This document shows, in pieces, positions 1 through 9,106 of a stretch of DNA of 64,000 nucleotides; the first letter of the stretch is position 1, and the number at the start of each line of letters is the position of its first letter. The notes beneath the pieces are model-generated. The model searched no databases, was not told the origin of the DNA, and saw nothing but the letters and a program-made list of their open reading frames with translations. The stretch comes from Mastigias papua. Lineage: Eukaryota > Cnidaria > Scyphozoa > Rhizostomeae > Mastigiidae. The DNA lies in the NCBI GenBank assembly GCA_964019165.1, contig OZ025278.1, forward strand, positions 3,343,378 to 3,407,377. Direction: 5' to 3'. The translations under genes and the position numbers were made by a program.

Positions 1-366
1 ATATACGGGGCCCATAACCCAAAAGGAAATCTCTTACGTAGCTCACCTAAAGGTCGGTCTAAGCAAACTCGATCACCATAAATTCAAGCACAATTTCATA
101 GATTCAAAAGTCTAACTTGTCCAGCTAATGATGGATTTGAAGATACAGAACATTTTTCGCTGCTATGTCATTCCTTCAAGGAAAATAGAAGAAATCTCCT
201 CCTCGGTGTCAATGATATAGTCATGGCTCATGGAAAACCTGAGGATTTACACGACAATAAACTGCAAATCCTCCTGTATGGTGATAAAGACTTACCTTTG
301 GAAGCCAACAAGCTAATTTCAAATTTAACTATAAAATGCCTGTTTGATACTAAATGCTTCGACTAA
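1..366 (+). pseudogene. LINE reverse-transcriptase ORF, C-terminal end, frameshifted
   Basis: This is the 3' end of a non-LTR retrotransposon ORF entering from outside the window. Conceptual translation gives HNPKG, then VGLSKLDHHKFKHNF, then FEDTEHFSLLCHSF, ending in a TAA at 364-366. These match the order seen at the C-terminus of many invertebrate LINE polyproteins, where an 'LxLSHLREHKFKHNF' block is followed by a Cys-containing 'E-TEHF-L-C' block. The three pieces lie in different frames, so there are at least two frameshifts, near 25-40 and 105-112. It is therefore a dead copy. The clade (CR1, L2 or other) cannot be settled from this fragment. Confidence 0.75.
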
Positions 367-736
367 AAGCCACTCATGCCTCCACCTAGACCAAAGACAT
401 AATTCGTTTGCATATATATAACTATCTTTGTAAGTCCGTTGTGTTTATGGTAGTTTTTACTTTTTAATCAAACGACCATAGTTTTCAATTAACGTGGAAT
501 TCATTTTACTAAACTTTACTTTACCTATTTGAATGTAAAAATGCTTGGTTATTGTTAGCGGTAATATATGGTAATAAGCTATTGTGTTTTAGTACTACTC
601 TATGTTGTAGCCCCGGGGTAGTACTAGTTAGTGTTCCCCGGGGTATCATTCTTATAGCGTATGTAAAATAGCTAATATTTTGAGTTTCAATCTATTTAAC
701 ACGGTACCTGGAACACTTTGTGTTTCGCTATATATA
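367..736. other. Non-coding gap after LINE fragment
   Basis: AT-rich sequence, probably the LINE 3' UTR for the first part. A short duplicated CCCCGGGG-containing motif lies near 612 and 639. No gene is seen. Confidence 0.4.
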
Positions 737-925
737 TTGAATGAGCTTGCGCCCGAATACTTTCGAAATCTGTTCTGAAGATGTTCAGAAAGTAACGATC
801 GCAAATTACGTTCAACTGAGACCAGTCTAAAATTGTCACTTTTAAAAACTAGCGCTGGTCAAAGGTCATTCTCGTATTGAGGGACCAGACTCTGGAACAG
901 CTTGAATAGGGAAGATGTGAGATAG
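737..925 (+). pseudogene. LINE RT C-terminal remnant with in-frame stops
   Basis: One frame reads LNELAPEYFRNLF, a stop, then a stretch ending SAGQRSFSY, a stop, then GTRLWNSLNRED, and ends at TAG 923-925. The 'LAPEYF ... R-SFSYRG-LWNSLP' block is typical of the C-terminal part of CR1/jockey-type LINE reverse transcriptases. Two internal stop codons in an otherwise colinear frame show a decayed copy. In an intact LINE this block precedes the block seen at 1-366, so this is a separate insertion. Confidence 0.7.
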
Positions 926-944
926 AAACAAGATGTACTGGCTT

Positions 945-1171
945 TGTTTCTATGCCGTGAAGCCTCGTGTGGTCTACAACACCAGGGCCATGCTACCATC
1001 TGCTAAAAAAGATAGCGTTCCTACCACTCAAAAAAGTTGTGTAGTTTACAAATTTTCATGCCTATGTGAAGCTCGGTAGATAGGGCGCACTGTGCAGAGA
1101 CTAGCAAACAGAATAAAACAACATGTAACCACGAGCATCAGGACGAAAAACACTATAATAAGAGAACAGCC
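945..1171 (+). pseudogene. Penelope-like element GIY-YIG endonuclease, first part
   Basis: The frame reads VKPRVVYNTRAMLPSAKKD, then VVYKFSCLCEAR, a TAG stop at 1077-1079, then IGRTVQRLANRIKQHV. This is the GIY-YIG nuclease that sits C-terminal to the reverse transcriptase in Penelope-like retroelements, with the 'VVY-F-C-C-A-YIGRT-QRL--RIKQHV' pattern. The stop replaces the expected tyrosine of the YIG motif, so the copy is inactive. The BEL/Pao element at 1172-7442 interrupts the frame, which resumes at 7443-7681 once the 4-bp target duplication is counted only once. Confidence 0.82.
1168..1171. repeat. Target-site duplication AGCC (left)
   Basis: AGCC directly abuts the outer end of the left LTR and is repeated at 7443-7446 beside the right LTR. 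BEL/Pao integrases usually make 4-6 bp duplications. Confidence 0.85.
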
Positions 1172-1607
1172 TGTCGGGAATCCTGTCGTTGTCCGCGACG
1201 ATAACTCACAGAATGTTAGTCACAATAAGACTCGCAGTGTTTCACAGTTTTCAATCACAGCATATCGTAGATTCAACAAACTGTTCTACTCAACTCTACT
1301 CTAAATGGGGTATTTATACTTTTCATCAAGAATATTCTAGTTCTAATTAATCATTCGTCAGCAACTAAATACGTAAAGTATATTTTTACCCTGTTCTAGA
1401 ATGCTCTTGGGGGTTCTATGTAAACATTACGTAAGCACAACTAAATAGATTACATGACAACGAGACTACGTGTTTACTTAAGCCCGACGATGGAATTGTC
1501 TAGACGGAATGTTGTTACTCATGCATCGGCCTACTTATCGATTATTATAGAAGCTCTAGAGTTCCTTGAAATTAAATGGAATACATATGTACTTAATAAT
1601 TCTGACA
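1172..1607 (-). repeat. BEL/Pao 3' LTR
   Basis: The start is TGTCGGGAATCC and the end is AATTCTGACA on the plus strand. Length matches the other LTR exactly and I saw no differences between them. A TATAAATA box lies on the minus strand at 1311-1318. Confidence 0.95.
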
Positions 1608-1621
1608 CACTCCCCCCATTT
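1608..1621 (-). other. Polypurine tract of BEL/Pao
   Basis: Read on the minus strand this is AAATGGGGGGAGTG, directly abutting the 3' LTR. It is the expected position and composition for the plus-strand DNA synthesis primer of an LTR retrotransposon. Confidence 0.85.
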
Positions 1622-1679
1622 GAGAACGTCTTGTTCTCAAATGTACAATCAGAATTTAACAAAGTTCAAGTCAATGACT

Positions 1680-4600
1680 TCACCAGTCAACTACTGGTTC
1701 TTCATCTTCATCTTCCATCTGATCAGTAATTCTGAGTTTTGCTGCAATAGCTGCATCACGCCTTGGTCTGAATTCCTTTGCATCGGCATTCAACTCCATA
1801 TCTTGAGAAGCATGGTCTTCCTTTTCAAGTGCATCATCGCATTGAAGTTCCATTGGGTACAAATGCTGCACTGCACGTTCTAATGTTGCATTTCCAGCTC
1901 GAAGTTTTGCTCCTCTGATGACACCATCTCTGCCTGTGATGAGCTCTTTGACAATGCCAAGTTTCCAATGACCCCTGTTCTTCTCGTCACCCTTTATCAT
2001 CATGACATCACCGATCTTCAGTGCATTCGTCTTGCCATGGTGCAGCAAGTTGTGCCTTTCTCTCAGCCCGCGAATATATTCATTGCTCCAGCGGTTCCAA
2101 ATCTTCTTTTTGCACTCATTGAGATAGCGTGCTCTTCTTCTGAGGTCTCTGTCATCGATTTCTCCATTTGTCTCTTCTAATGTGATATTGGGTTGGCCAA
2201 ATAGCATAATGTTTGGTGTAAGGACAGGCATTTGAACGTCATCCTCGACATATCCAAGGGGACGGTTGTTCAGTGTTAACTCTACATCTTGCAACAGGTC
2301 TGCCAGTTCGTCCCATGTTAGCGATGCTCTCCCAACGTTCTTGTACAGTGTTTGTTTGACTAAACCAACCATCCTTTCAAACTGCCCGCCCCACCAGGGT
2401 GCTCTACTAAGGTTGAATCTCCAATTAATTTCATTGTTAACAAGAAAATCGTGTACAGCTTCGTTCTGTATTGCTTTCTTTATCCATTTTGCTGCAGCAA
2501 CAAATGTTGAAAAGTTGTCGGAATAAATCTTCTCAGGTCTTCCTCTTCTCGCTATGAACTTCTTAAGGGTTGGTAGAAAGCGCTCTAACGTTTGGTCTGG
2601 TAATAGTTCAAGGCATATGGCACGAGTCAGGCTGCATGTAAGAAGAAGAATGTATGCCTTACCCATCGTTTTCTCTCTTTTCTTGTAGTATAGAGGCCCT
2701 GCGTAGTCCAAGCCTATTACCTGGAAGGGTCGTTCTCCAACTGTTCGTTCGGTTGGCAGGCTAGCTTGAGGAGGTTCTTTGAGTGCCACTGCTTGGAATC
2801 TCTTACAACCAAAACAGTTTTTCACAATCTTCTTCGTAAGTTGTCTGAGCTTTGGCACCCAATAATGCTCCCTGATCTTGGTTATTGTAAGCCCAACTCC
2901 CCCATGTAATGTAGTGAGATGTGCATTCCTCACGAGTGCCTCAGTGAATGCTGATTTGGTGGGCAAGTACACCGGGTAATCTCCTTGTAACCGTCCATAG
3001 CATACATATATTCCTCGGTTGTCCATTTCCAATCTTAACTGACTTTTGTGCAGCTCAAATTCTGAAGAACCAGCAACTTGCTCTTGAGTCCTTTTGATCC
3101 ACACTCCTTTTGCTGCACATACTTCCTCAGTTATCAAAGGTCCTCTTCTTTTCTCCGTTGATTTGCAGTTTTCTTTGAACCGAATAATCCACGCAGTTAT
3201 ACGAATGACTTTCTTATAGGAGAAGCGTTGTATCAAGTCCTCAAATCCTGACTCCATACTGATTGTTGTTGCTAAAACTTCTTTAACTTTCCTTGCTTCT
3301 GTCTCGCTTTCAACTGAGGGAACTGTTGTAACATCCTCTGGCCATTGATCTTTATGAATAAGCCATAAAGGGCCTTTCCACCAGATTTCTTGCTGTTGTA
3401 ATTTTGTTGCTGAGCAGCCACGGCTTCCAACATCTGCGGGGTTCTGTTCTCCAGGTACATGTTTCCACGTAATGAATTCTTTAGATCTGATCTTCTTTAC
3501 TCTGTTATTGACAAATTGTTTGTAATTTCCTTCTCCTTTGATCCAATGAAGGGCTACTTTGCTGTCTATCCATGCAATTGTACTTGTCACTGGCAAGCCT
3601 TCCAAGGCATCCTTGACATTTTCTAACAGATTTGCTGCCATGTGTGATGACACTAGCTCTAGTCTTGGAATAGTTGTGTCCTTCTTCGCAAGTCGCGATC
3701 TTGCTGCAATAATGCCTACACTGTAGCCTGATGGTTGTTGTGTAACAGCGTATACAACTGCCGAAATTCCCTTCTCGCTTGCGTCACCAAATGCATGCAG
3801 CTCAATTGAATGGATCTCTTCTCTGTAGAGACACAGGCTTCTGTTCATTTCCATTTTTGTCGATAGATTCCCACAGAACTGCTTCCATCGACCTCTAAGG
3901 TCTTCTGGTAACTGCTGATCCCAAGTTAGGCCTCTGTCACAAAGCTCTCTGAATAAAAGCTTTCCTTGAAGAGTGATTGGAGACACAATGCCCAGTGGAT
4001 CATAAATGGAAGCAATTGTCTGTAGTACTCCTCTTTTAGTCATATCACCAAGCTTTGCAGGGAATGACACCGCAATTGTATCACTTGCTTTGTTCCAATG
4101 TAATCCTAGCAGCTTTGTTTCCTCTGGCCTAACTCCCAACTGTTGTTTAGCGTATGACTGTTCACTGTCTGTCTCACCTGCATCCTCACTTTCAAGCTCC
4201 TTGTCATTTGAATGCCACTTGTGAAGTTCAAAACCAGCCTCTCTAAAAATTTCTGTTGCTTTGGTCTTGAAATTTCTCACTTCATCTGAGTTGTAACCTC
4301 CACTTATAAGGTCATCTACATATAGACTTCTTCTTATTTCTTCAATTAATTCTTTGGCTTGGTTCCCGTAGCCTGCTAGATGCTGTTCAATTGTACCACC
4401 CAGCAAGAATGGAGACTGAGTGAGGCCAAACATGACTCTTGAAAACCTCAAGGTTTCCACTTCTTCTGTCTGAATATCCTTTATCCAGTGGAATCTTAGT
4501 GCATCTCTATCTTCTCCTCGTATCCTCACTTGTAGAAATGCCTTCTTTATGTCACCAGCCAGTGCGATAGGCTTCATTCTGTTCCTCACCACCACATTCC

Positions 4601-6926
4601 ACAGGAGGTTTTGAAGTGAAGGCCCTGTTTCGAGGCAGTCATTCAATGATGGACTTCTGTTATCCTCTCTTGCTGAAGCATCAAACACCACTCGAAGCTT
4701 TGTACTCTCCGCTTGCTCCCGAACGACTGCTTTATGTGGGATGTAAAATACCTTCCCATGAGGCATTGCATTACATGAGACTCGTTCTACGATTCCTTGA
4801 TTCAGGTAGTCTTTGATGACAGCATTGTAATCTTGATACAAATCAGGCTGGCGTTTCAATTTCTTCAGCAATGTTGACAATCTTGCTAAGCTTCCCTTCT
4901 CATTTGTAGACAGCGTTGGGTGGCCTACTTTCCAGAGTAGTCCAGTCTCATACCAGCCTTCCTTACTCCTTGTTAGCTGCTCCTTGAAATCTTCATAAAC
5001 TGTGCTTTGATACTCAGCTGGAGAATCCTCAATTCCAAGTACATCCCAACTGCACAAGCGGTCATAATCCTCAGTAGCTGACCTTGCAAGGAATAAGTTT
5101 GACATATCCAACTCAGCTCCAGGTGAAATTATTGTCCATCCAAGGCGGGTATATTCAGCAACAGGTTCTCCTGGATTTCCAATCCTCGGCTTTGTAGCTG
5201 TCTTGATTCTAGAATACTCACTTGTTCCAAGAACTAAGTGTACTGGAAGCTCACTCTTATTGTCCATGTCATTCAGCCGTAAATCACTGAGGTGTCTGTA
5301 TTTATTCACCATTGCTTCATACTTTGGATTTTCCAGAGACAATAGGACATCCTTATCAACTTTACTGACGTCAGCACACATCTCGAAATCTTCCTCCAAG
5401 TTTGTTATTTTGAGGTTGTAGACTTGTATCTTCCTTACAGCTGTGTGCACCATCATCTCTATTTTCCTGTTCTCCACTCTTGCAGCTGGAATACCAAGTC
5501 GGTTTATCAATGAGGCTGAAGCATAAGAGCTGCCTGCACCAGTGTCTAATAGTGCCCTACACTTTATTCCATTGACTTTTACCACTGCAACTGGATATGC
5601 CACGTGTTGGGTCTCTGTTGTCAACATCATTGTGCTAGCCACCTCTTGCGATTTGTCACAAATGGAGGAGTGATGTCTTGATCCACATTTGGTGCAATTC
5701 TGTTTGCTGGTACACTCTGTTGCTCTGTGACCAATGCCAAGACAGTTGAAACATAGCCTTTTCCTGGCAACGACTTGTTTCCGTGCTTCAGTGGAAGAGA
5801 CATGCTGGCAATTTAAGGGTTTATGCATTTCATTGTCGCAATACACACAACTCTTCGGCTTCCACTGTTTCTGTCGAGTTTGAAGTGTCCTGTCAAACTT
5901 TCGTTGTACTGTGTGCTCCTTCCTCTCATCAGAAATTGGATTTCTTTCTGTCCACAGCCTAAGGGCTTCAACGAGATGTGGAAACTCCCAGTTGGTCCAA
6001 TTTACGTCATCTCTCACCAAGTCTGATCTTATGCCAGGGAGTCTATCAAGTAGTAACCGCACATACCCATTGATTGTCTTGAGCTTCCCCATAGTTTCTA
6101 CTGCTTGAACGTGTGTAACCAATTTCTCAAAGAAATCGTGTATTTTTGCAGGGTTTGATCCATTTACTGTTGGTAGATCCATTATTCCCCTTACATGTGC
6201 TGTAATAACTTCACTTGTTTTTCCAAATTTTGTTTGCAGTACGTTCTTCGCCCTTTCATACCCTTCTGATGTAAATGGTAGCCCATCTATGAGTGGTTTC
6301 ACCTTTGGATCCAAGAGCTCTTTAAGGTACGAAAATTTAGAAACCCCAGCAATCTTCGTAGAGTCTATTTCTGCGGTAAATTGGTTCCAAAATCTCATCC
6401 AATCCAACGAGGTTCCCTTGAATTTGGTAATGGTTAGCTTAGGTAGCTTCACTTTCACGTCTGTTCCTTCAGCTACTGGCGTCTTTTCATCAGCATGCTT
6501 TTTACTGAATTGCTCTCTCATTTTTAGTCTCATCTCTTCGATGCGTTGTTCTTCCTCATATCTTCTTTTCATTCGAAGTTCCTCCTCTTGTTTCGCCAAC
6601 TCTGTCTTTACCTTCTCACGGTCGTTGTCAATTGTAGCTGTAGCATTTGTCAGACTCTCAACTACTTGCTCATAATGTTCGGTCCTGGCTTCGAATTCTT
6701 TTCCCCATTCCTCGACCTGTTCGGGGCTCTCGTCTTCGGCAATCTTCAATTCTTCAATCTCGGTCCGCAGGTCGTAAATTTCTTCCAATTTCTGTGAAAT
6801 TACTTGAACTTGTCGTTTCAGTTCTCTCTCTTTCTTTTCGTTGAGAATCTTTTCTGTATTCTTGTCCTTGATTTCCAGTAGTTTGAATTTGTTGTCAAGC
6901 TTCTTCAGACTTTCGGCCAAAGCCAT
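1680..6926 (-). CDS. BEL/Pao Gag-Pol polyprotein (1748 aa)
   Basis: A single open polyprotein makes the capsid and replication enzymes of the retrotransposon. Approximate domains in order are: a charged coiled coil at 1-145; a Gag-like DUF1759 region from ~160 (LPKLTITKFKG); CCHC-type zinc knuckles at ~365-425 (CFNCLGIGHRATEC); aspartic protease with DTGAGSSYAS near 460; reverse transcriptase with YVDD near 868; an RNase H-like/Peptidase_A17 region with FGDAS; an integrase zinc-binding HHCC module at ~1333-1390; the DDE core with D near 1405 (GLDYAGP), D near 1468 (SDN) and E near 1515 (WWGGQFERMVG); and a C-terminal DUF5641-like module at ~1630-1690. The ATG at 6926 lies 80 nt from the 5' LTR. 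All catalytic motifs are present, so the copy looks competent. No env-like domain follows integrase. Confidence 0.96.
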   Translation of the reverse strand: MALAESLKKLDNKFKLLEIKDKNTEKILNEKKERELKRQVQVISQKLEEIYDLRTEIEELKIAEDESPEQVEEWGKEFEARTEHYEQVVESLTNATATIDNDREKVKTELAKQEEELRMKRRYEEEQRIEEMRLKMREQFSKKHADEKTPVAEGTDVKVKLPKLTITKFKGTSLDWMRFWNQFTAEIDSTKIAGVSKFSYLKELLDPKVKPLIDGLPFTSEGYERAKNVLQTKFGKTSEVITAHVRGIMDLPTVNGSNPAKIHDFFEKLVTHVQAVETMGKLKTINGYVRLLLDRLPGIRSDLVRDDVNWTNWEFPHLVEALRLWTERNPISDERKEHTVQRKFDRTLQTRQKQWKPKSCVYCDNEMHKPLNCQHVSSTEARKQVVARKRLCFNCLGIGHRATECTSKQNCTKCGSRHHSSICDKSQEVASTMMLTTETQHVAYPVAVVKVNGIKCRALLDTGAGSSYASASLINRLGIPAARVENRKIEMMVHTAVRKIQVYNLKITNLEEDFEMCADVSKVDKDVLLSLENPKYEAMVNKYRHLSDLRLNDMDNKSELPVHLVLGTSEYSRIKTATKPRIGNPGEPVAEYTRLGWTIISPGAELDMSNLFLARSATEDYDRLCSWDVLGIEDSPAEYQSTVYEDFKEQLTRSKEGWYETGLLWKVGHPTLSTNEKGSLARLSTLLKKLKRQPDLYQDYNAVIKDYLNQGIVERVSCNAMPHGKVFYIPHKAVVREQAESTKLRVVFDASAREDNRSPSLNDCLETGPSLQNLLWNVVVRNRMKPIALAGDIKKAFLQVRIRGEDRDALRFHWIKDIQTEEVETLRFSRVMFGLTQSPFLLGGTIEQHLAGYGNQAKELIEEIRRSLYVDDLISGGYNSDEVRNFKTKATEIFREAGFELHKWHSNDKELESEDAGETDSEQSYAKQQLGVRPEETKLLGLHWNKASDTIAVSFPAKLGDMTKRGVLQTIASIYDPLGIVSPITLQGKLLFRELCDRGLTWDQQLPEDLRGRWKQFCGNLSTKMEMNRSLCLYREEIHSIELHAFGDASEKGISAVVYAVTQQPSGYSVGIIAARSRLAKKDTTIPRLELVSSHMAANLLENVKDALEGLPVTSTIAWIDSKVALHWIKGEGNYKQFVNNRVKKIRSKEFITWKHVPGEQNPADVGSRGCSATKLQQQEIWWKGPLWLIHKDQWPEDVTTVPSVESETEARKVKEVLATTISMESGFEDLIQRFSYKKVIRITAWIIRFKENCKSTEKRRGPLITEEVCAAKGVWIKRTQEQVAGSSEFELHKSQLRLEMDNRGIYVCYGRLQGDYPVYLPTKSAFTEALVRNAHLTTLHGGVGLTITKIREHYWVPKLRQLTKKIVKNCFGCKRFQAVALKEPPQASLPTERTVGERPFQVIGLDYAGPLYYKKREKTMGKAYILLLTCSLTRAICLELLPDQTLERFLPTLKKFIARRGRPEKIYSDNFSTFVAAAKWIKKAIQNEAVHDFLVNNEINWRFNLSRAPWWGGQFERMVGLVKQTLYKNVGRASLTWDELADLLQDVELTLNNRPLGYVEDDVQMPVLTPNIMLFGQPNITLEETNGEIDDRDLRRRARYLNECKKKIWNRWSNEYIRGLRERHNLLHHGKTNALKIGDVMMIKGDEKNRGHWKLGIVKELITGRDGVIRGAKLRAGNATLERAVQHLYPMELQCDDALEKEDHASQDMELNADAKEFRPRRDAAIAAKLRITDQMEDEDEEPVVDW

Positions 6927-6987
6927 AGCTATTCTTCAAATTTGTTCCCTTTCTTGATTGATTTGCTCTCAAAACACACAAACGTGT

Positions 6988-7003
6988 CCCGTCGGAGGTG
7001 CCA
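6988..7003 (-). other. Primer binding site of BEL/Pao
   Basis: On the minus strand, three bases after the 5' LTR, the sequence reads TGGCACCTCCGACGGG. A leading TGG is the complement of a tRNA 3' CCA end. I could not identify which tRNA matches the remaining 13 bases. Confidence 0.65.
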
Positions 7004-7006
7004 CTT

Positions 7007-7442
7007 TGTCGGGAATCCTGTCGTTGTCCGCGACGATAACTCACAGAATGTTAGTCACAATAAGACTCGCAGTGTTTCACAGTTTTCAATCACAGCATAT
7101 CGTAGATTCAACAAACTGTTCTACTCAACTCTACTCTAAATGGGGTATTTATACTTTTCATCAAGAATATTCTAGTTCTAATTAATCATTCGTCAGCAAC
7201 TAAATACGTAAAGTATATTTTTACCCTGTTCTAGAATGCTCTTGGGGGTTCTATGTAAACATTACGTAAGCACAACTAAATAGATTACATGACAACGAGA
7301 CTACGTGTTTACTTAAGCCCGACGATGGAATTGTCTAGACGGAATGTTGTTACTCATGCATCGGCCTACTTATCGATTATTATAGAAGCTCTAGAGTTCC
7401 TTGAAATTAAATGGAATACATATGTACTTAATAATTCTGACA
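7007..7442 (-). repeat. BEL/Pao 5' LTR
   Basis: This is a 436-bp copy of 1172-1607 with the same TG...CA ends. In element orientation it precedes the primer binding site and gag-pol, so it should drive transcription. Confidence 0.95.
7146..7153 (-). promoter_or_regulatory. TATA box in 5' LTR
   Basis: The minus strand reads AAGTATAAATACC, a strong TATA-box match inside the LTR that lies upstream of gag-pol. Transcription would start about 30 bp further along the minus strand, near 7115. Confidence 0.55.
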
Positions 7443-7681
7443 AGCCACCTCGTATGTGTAAAATCTCTAAATCTAAAATGAAAAGTGATTCGGCCATAGG
7501 ACAACATCTCATTAAAACCCCAGAATACGCCAAAACATATTCAGACGATAATTTTCGGATCATAGGGCAAGCAAGATCGTCCTTTCATTTAAGTGTTTTG
7601 GAATCAGTTCACATAAAGACTCAAAACCCAGTACTGTGTAAACAAAAAGAACTCATTTTCTCGCTTGGACTCTTCAAGTAA
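7443..7681 (+). pseudogene. Penelope-like element GIY-YIG endonuclease, second part
   Basis: This continues the frame broken at 1171. The first four bases duplicate the target site, after which the frame reads RMCKISKSKMKSDSAIGQHL, then ARSSFHLSVLESVHIKTQNP and [16 protein letters not shown], with TAA at 7679-7681. The 'SAIGQHL ... ARS-FHL-VLE---IK---P-LCKQKE---SL-LF' pattern is the C-terminus of PLE-linked GIY-YIG endonucleases. This half contains no stop, so before the BEL insertion the only visible lesion was the TAG at 1077. Confidence 0.85.
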
Positions 7682-7782
7682 CAATGGTGATTAGGTGCCA
7701 AGTGGCCAATCATACGGCTGACTGGACACATTATTCATCATGTCACATGCATCCGCACTGGGTATATATTTCGTACTTTTTT

Positions 7783-7824
7783 CATACTCTGACGAGTGTC
7801 AGACGAAAAAAGCTTTTCAGTATG
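7783..7824 (+). ncRNA. Hammerhead ribozyme-like motif (type I), PLE-associated
   Basis: The parts are in hammerhead order: stem I strand CATACT (7783-7788), core CTGACGAG (7789-7796), a very short stem II (G7796-C7804, T7797-A7803) with a 5-nt loop, GAAA (7805-7808), an A/T stem III closed by GC (7808-7817), a TTC cleavage triplet ending at 7818, and stem I strand AGTATG (7819-7824). Stem I pairs perfectly, with a seventh pair T7782-A7825. Hammerheads are known in Penelope-like elements, and this one lies about 100 bp after a PLE stop codon on the same strand. The weak stem II leaves activity uncertain. Confidence 0.6.
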
Positions 7825-7872
7825 ACTAAAGCAGGGTGCCGCTGTAGTGAAGATCTGTACCAAAAGCAGATT

Positions 7873-8112
<240 letters not shown>

Positions 8113-8203
8113 GCAAGCTACTGAGTTCATATGTAGAGCTGCTTGAAAAAGGCGAAAGCCGAAAGTAACCTTAAAGGTGCTAAAATCAGGAGAGTTAAAA
8201 CAA

Positions 8204-8276
8204 GCCACTATGGTCTAGTGGTTAAGACGCTTGCCCGGAAAGCAAGAGATCCGTGGTTCGATTCCCGGTGGTGGCA
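8204..8276 (+). tRNA. tRNA-like sequence (SINE head or tRNA pseudogene)
   Basis: The 73 nt fold into a cloverleaf: a 7-bp acceptor stem (GCCACTA with TGGTGGC, one G-U), 4-bp D stem GTCT/AGAC, 5-bp anticodon stem CTTGC/GCAAG and discriminator A. Both internal Pol III boxes are perfect: A box TGGTCTAGTGG (8211-8221) and B box GGTTCGATTCC (8255-8265). Oddities are C instead of T at position 33, two mismatches in the T stem, and an apparent GGA (Ser) anticodon on a molecule with a short variable loop, unlike any serine tRNA. It is most likely the head of a tRNA-derived SINE, not a decoding tRNA. Confidence 0.65.
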
Positions 8277-8366
8277 AGTTTTAATTTTCTCCTGATTTTT
8301 CTGAGAATAATAATGTTTCTGTCTGCACTGAAAAAGGAGAAATCCTGGTTACTCGCAAGCTACTGA

Positions 8367-8780
<414 letters not shown>

Positions 8781-8909
8781 GCACTTGTAATCACATTATT
8801 CTGTGAAACGAATAATGTGGAACAGTGTTTGTTAGTGTGTTTACTTGGAACAGTGTTTGTTAGTGTGATTACTTGCACTTGTAATCACACTAACAAACAC
8901 TGTTCCACT
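8781..8909. repeat. Perfect 27-bp foldback with duplicated arm
   Basis: 8846-8872 and 8881-8907 are perfect inverted copies of 27 bp around an 8-base loop. The left arm is also directly duplicated just upstream (8818-8845, with one difference in the core). A second hairpin, CACATTATT/AATAATGTG, lies at 8792-8819, and GCACTTGTAATCACA occurs at both 8781 and 8875. The arrangement suggests template switching or a foldback element. Confidence 0.85.
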
Positions 8910-9083
8910 TCAGTCAAAGAACATTAGTAACAGCATTATTAATTAATTATTAACCTTAGAATTGTAAAGTATACTTGGGTAAATTTTAAGCAGATCTATA
9001 CTTAAAATTGTTGCTCATAAACATTGGATTGCTTAAAGAGATGTTTTATGTTCCACATCTTCCATGTCTCCATGTCGTTCACG

Positions 9084-9106
9084 TCGTTTCACAGAATAAT
9101 GCGTGA
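9084..9106 (-). repeat. Inverted copy of 8791-8811
   Basis: TCGTTTCACAGAATAATGCG matches the reverse complement of 8791-8811 except near its end, placing an inverted pair about 290 bp apart around the foldback. Confidence 0.65.

Larger units (their letters stand above)
1172..7442 (-). mobile_element. Complete BEL/Pao LTR retrotransposon
   Basis: This 6271-bp element lies on the minus strand. It is bounded by two 436-bp direct LTRs (1172-1607 and 7007-7442) that begin TG and end CA, and by the duplication AGCC. In element orientation the order is 5' LTR (7442-7007), tRNA-like primer site (7003-6988), gag-pol (6926-1680), polypurine tract (1621-1608) and 3' LTR. The LTRs look identical by eye and the ORF is open, so insertion is recent. 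No env-like ORF is present. The element disrupts an older Penelope-like element. Confidence 0.95.

Noticed and set aside
1092..1304. 70-codon frame across the left LTR boundary
   Set aside because: It is a chance fusion of the PLE frame with LTR sequence created by the BEL insertion.
8204..8276. Functional tRNA-Ser(GGA)
   Set aside because: Position 33 is C, the T stem has two mismatches and there is no long variable arm as serine tRNAs have; the body and AT tail point to a SINE.
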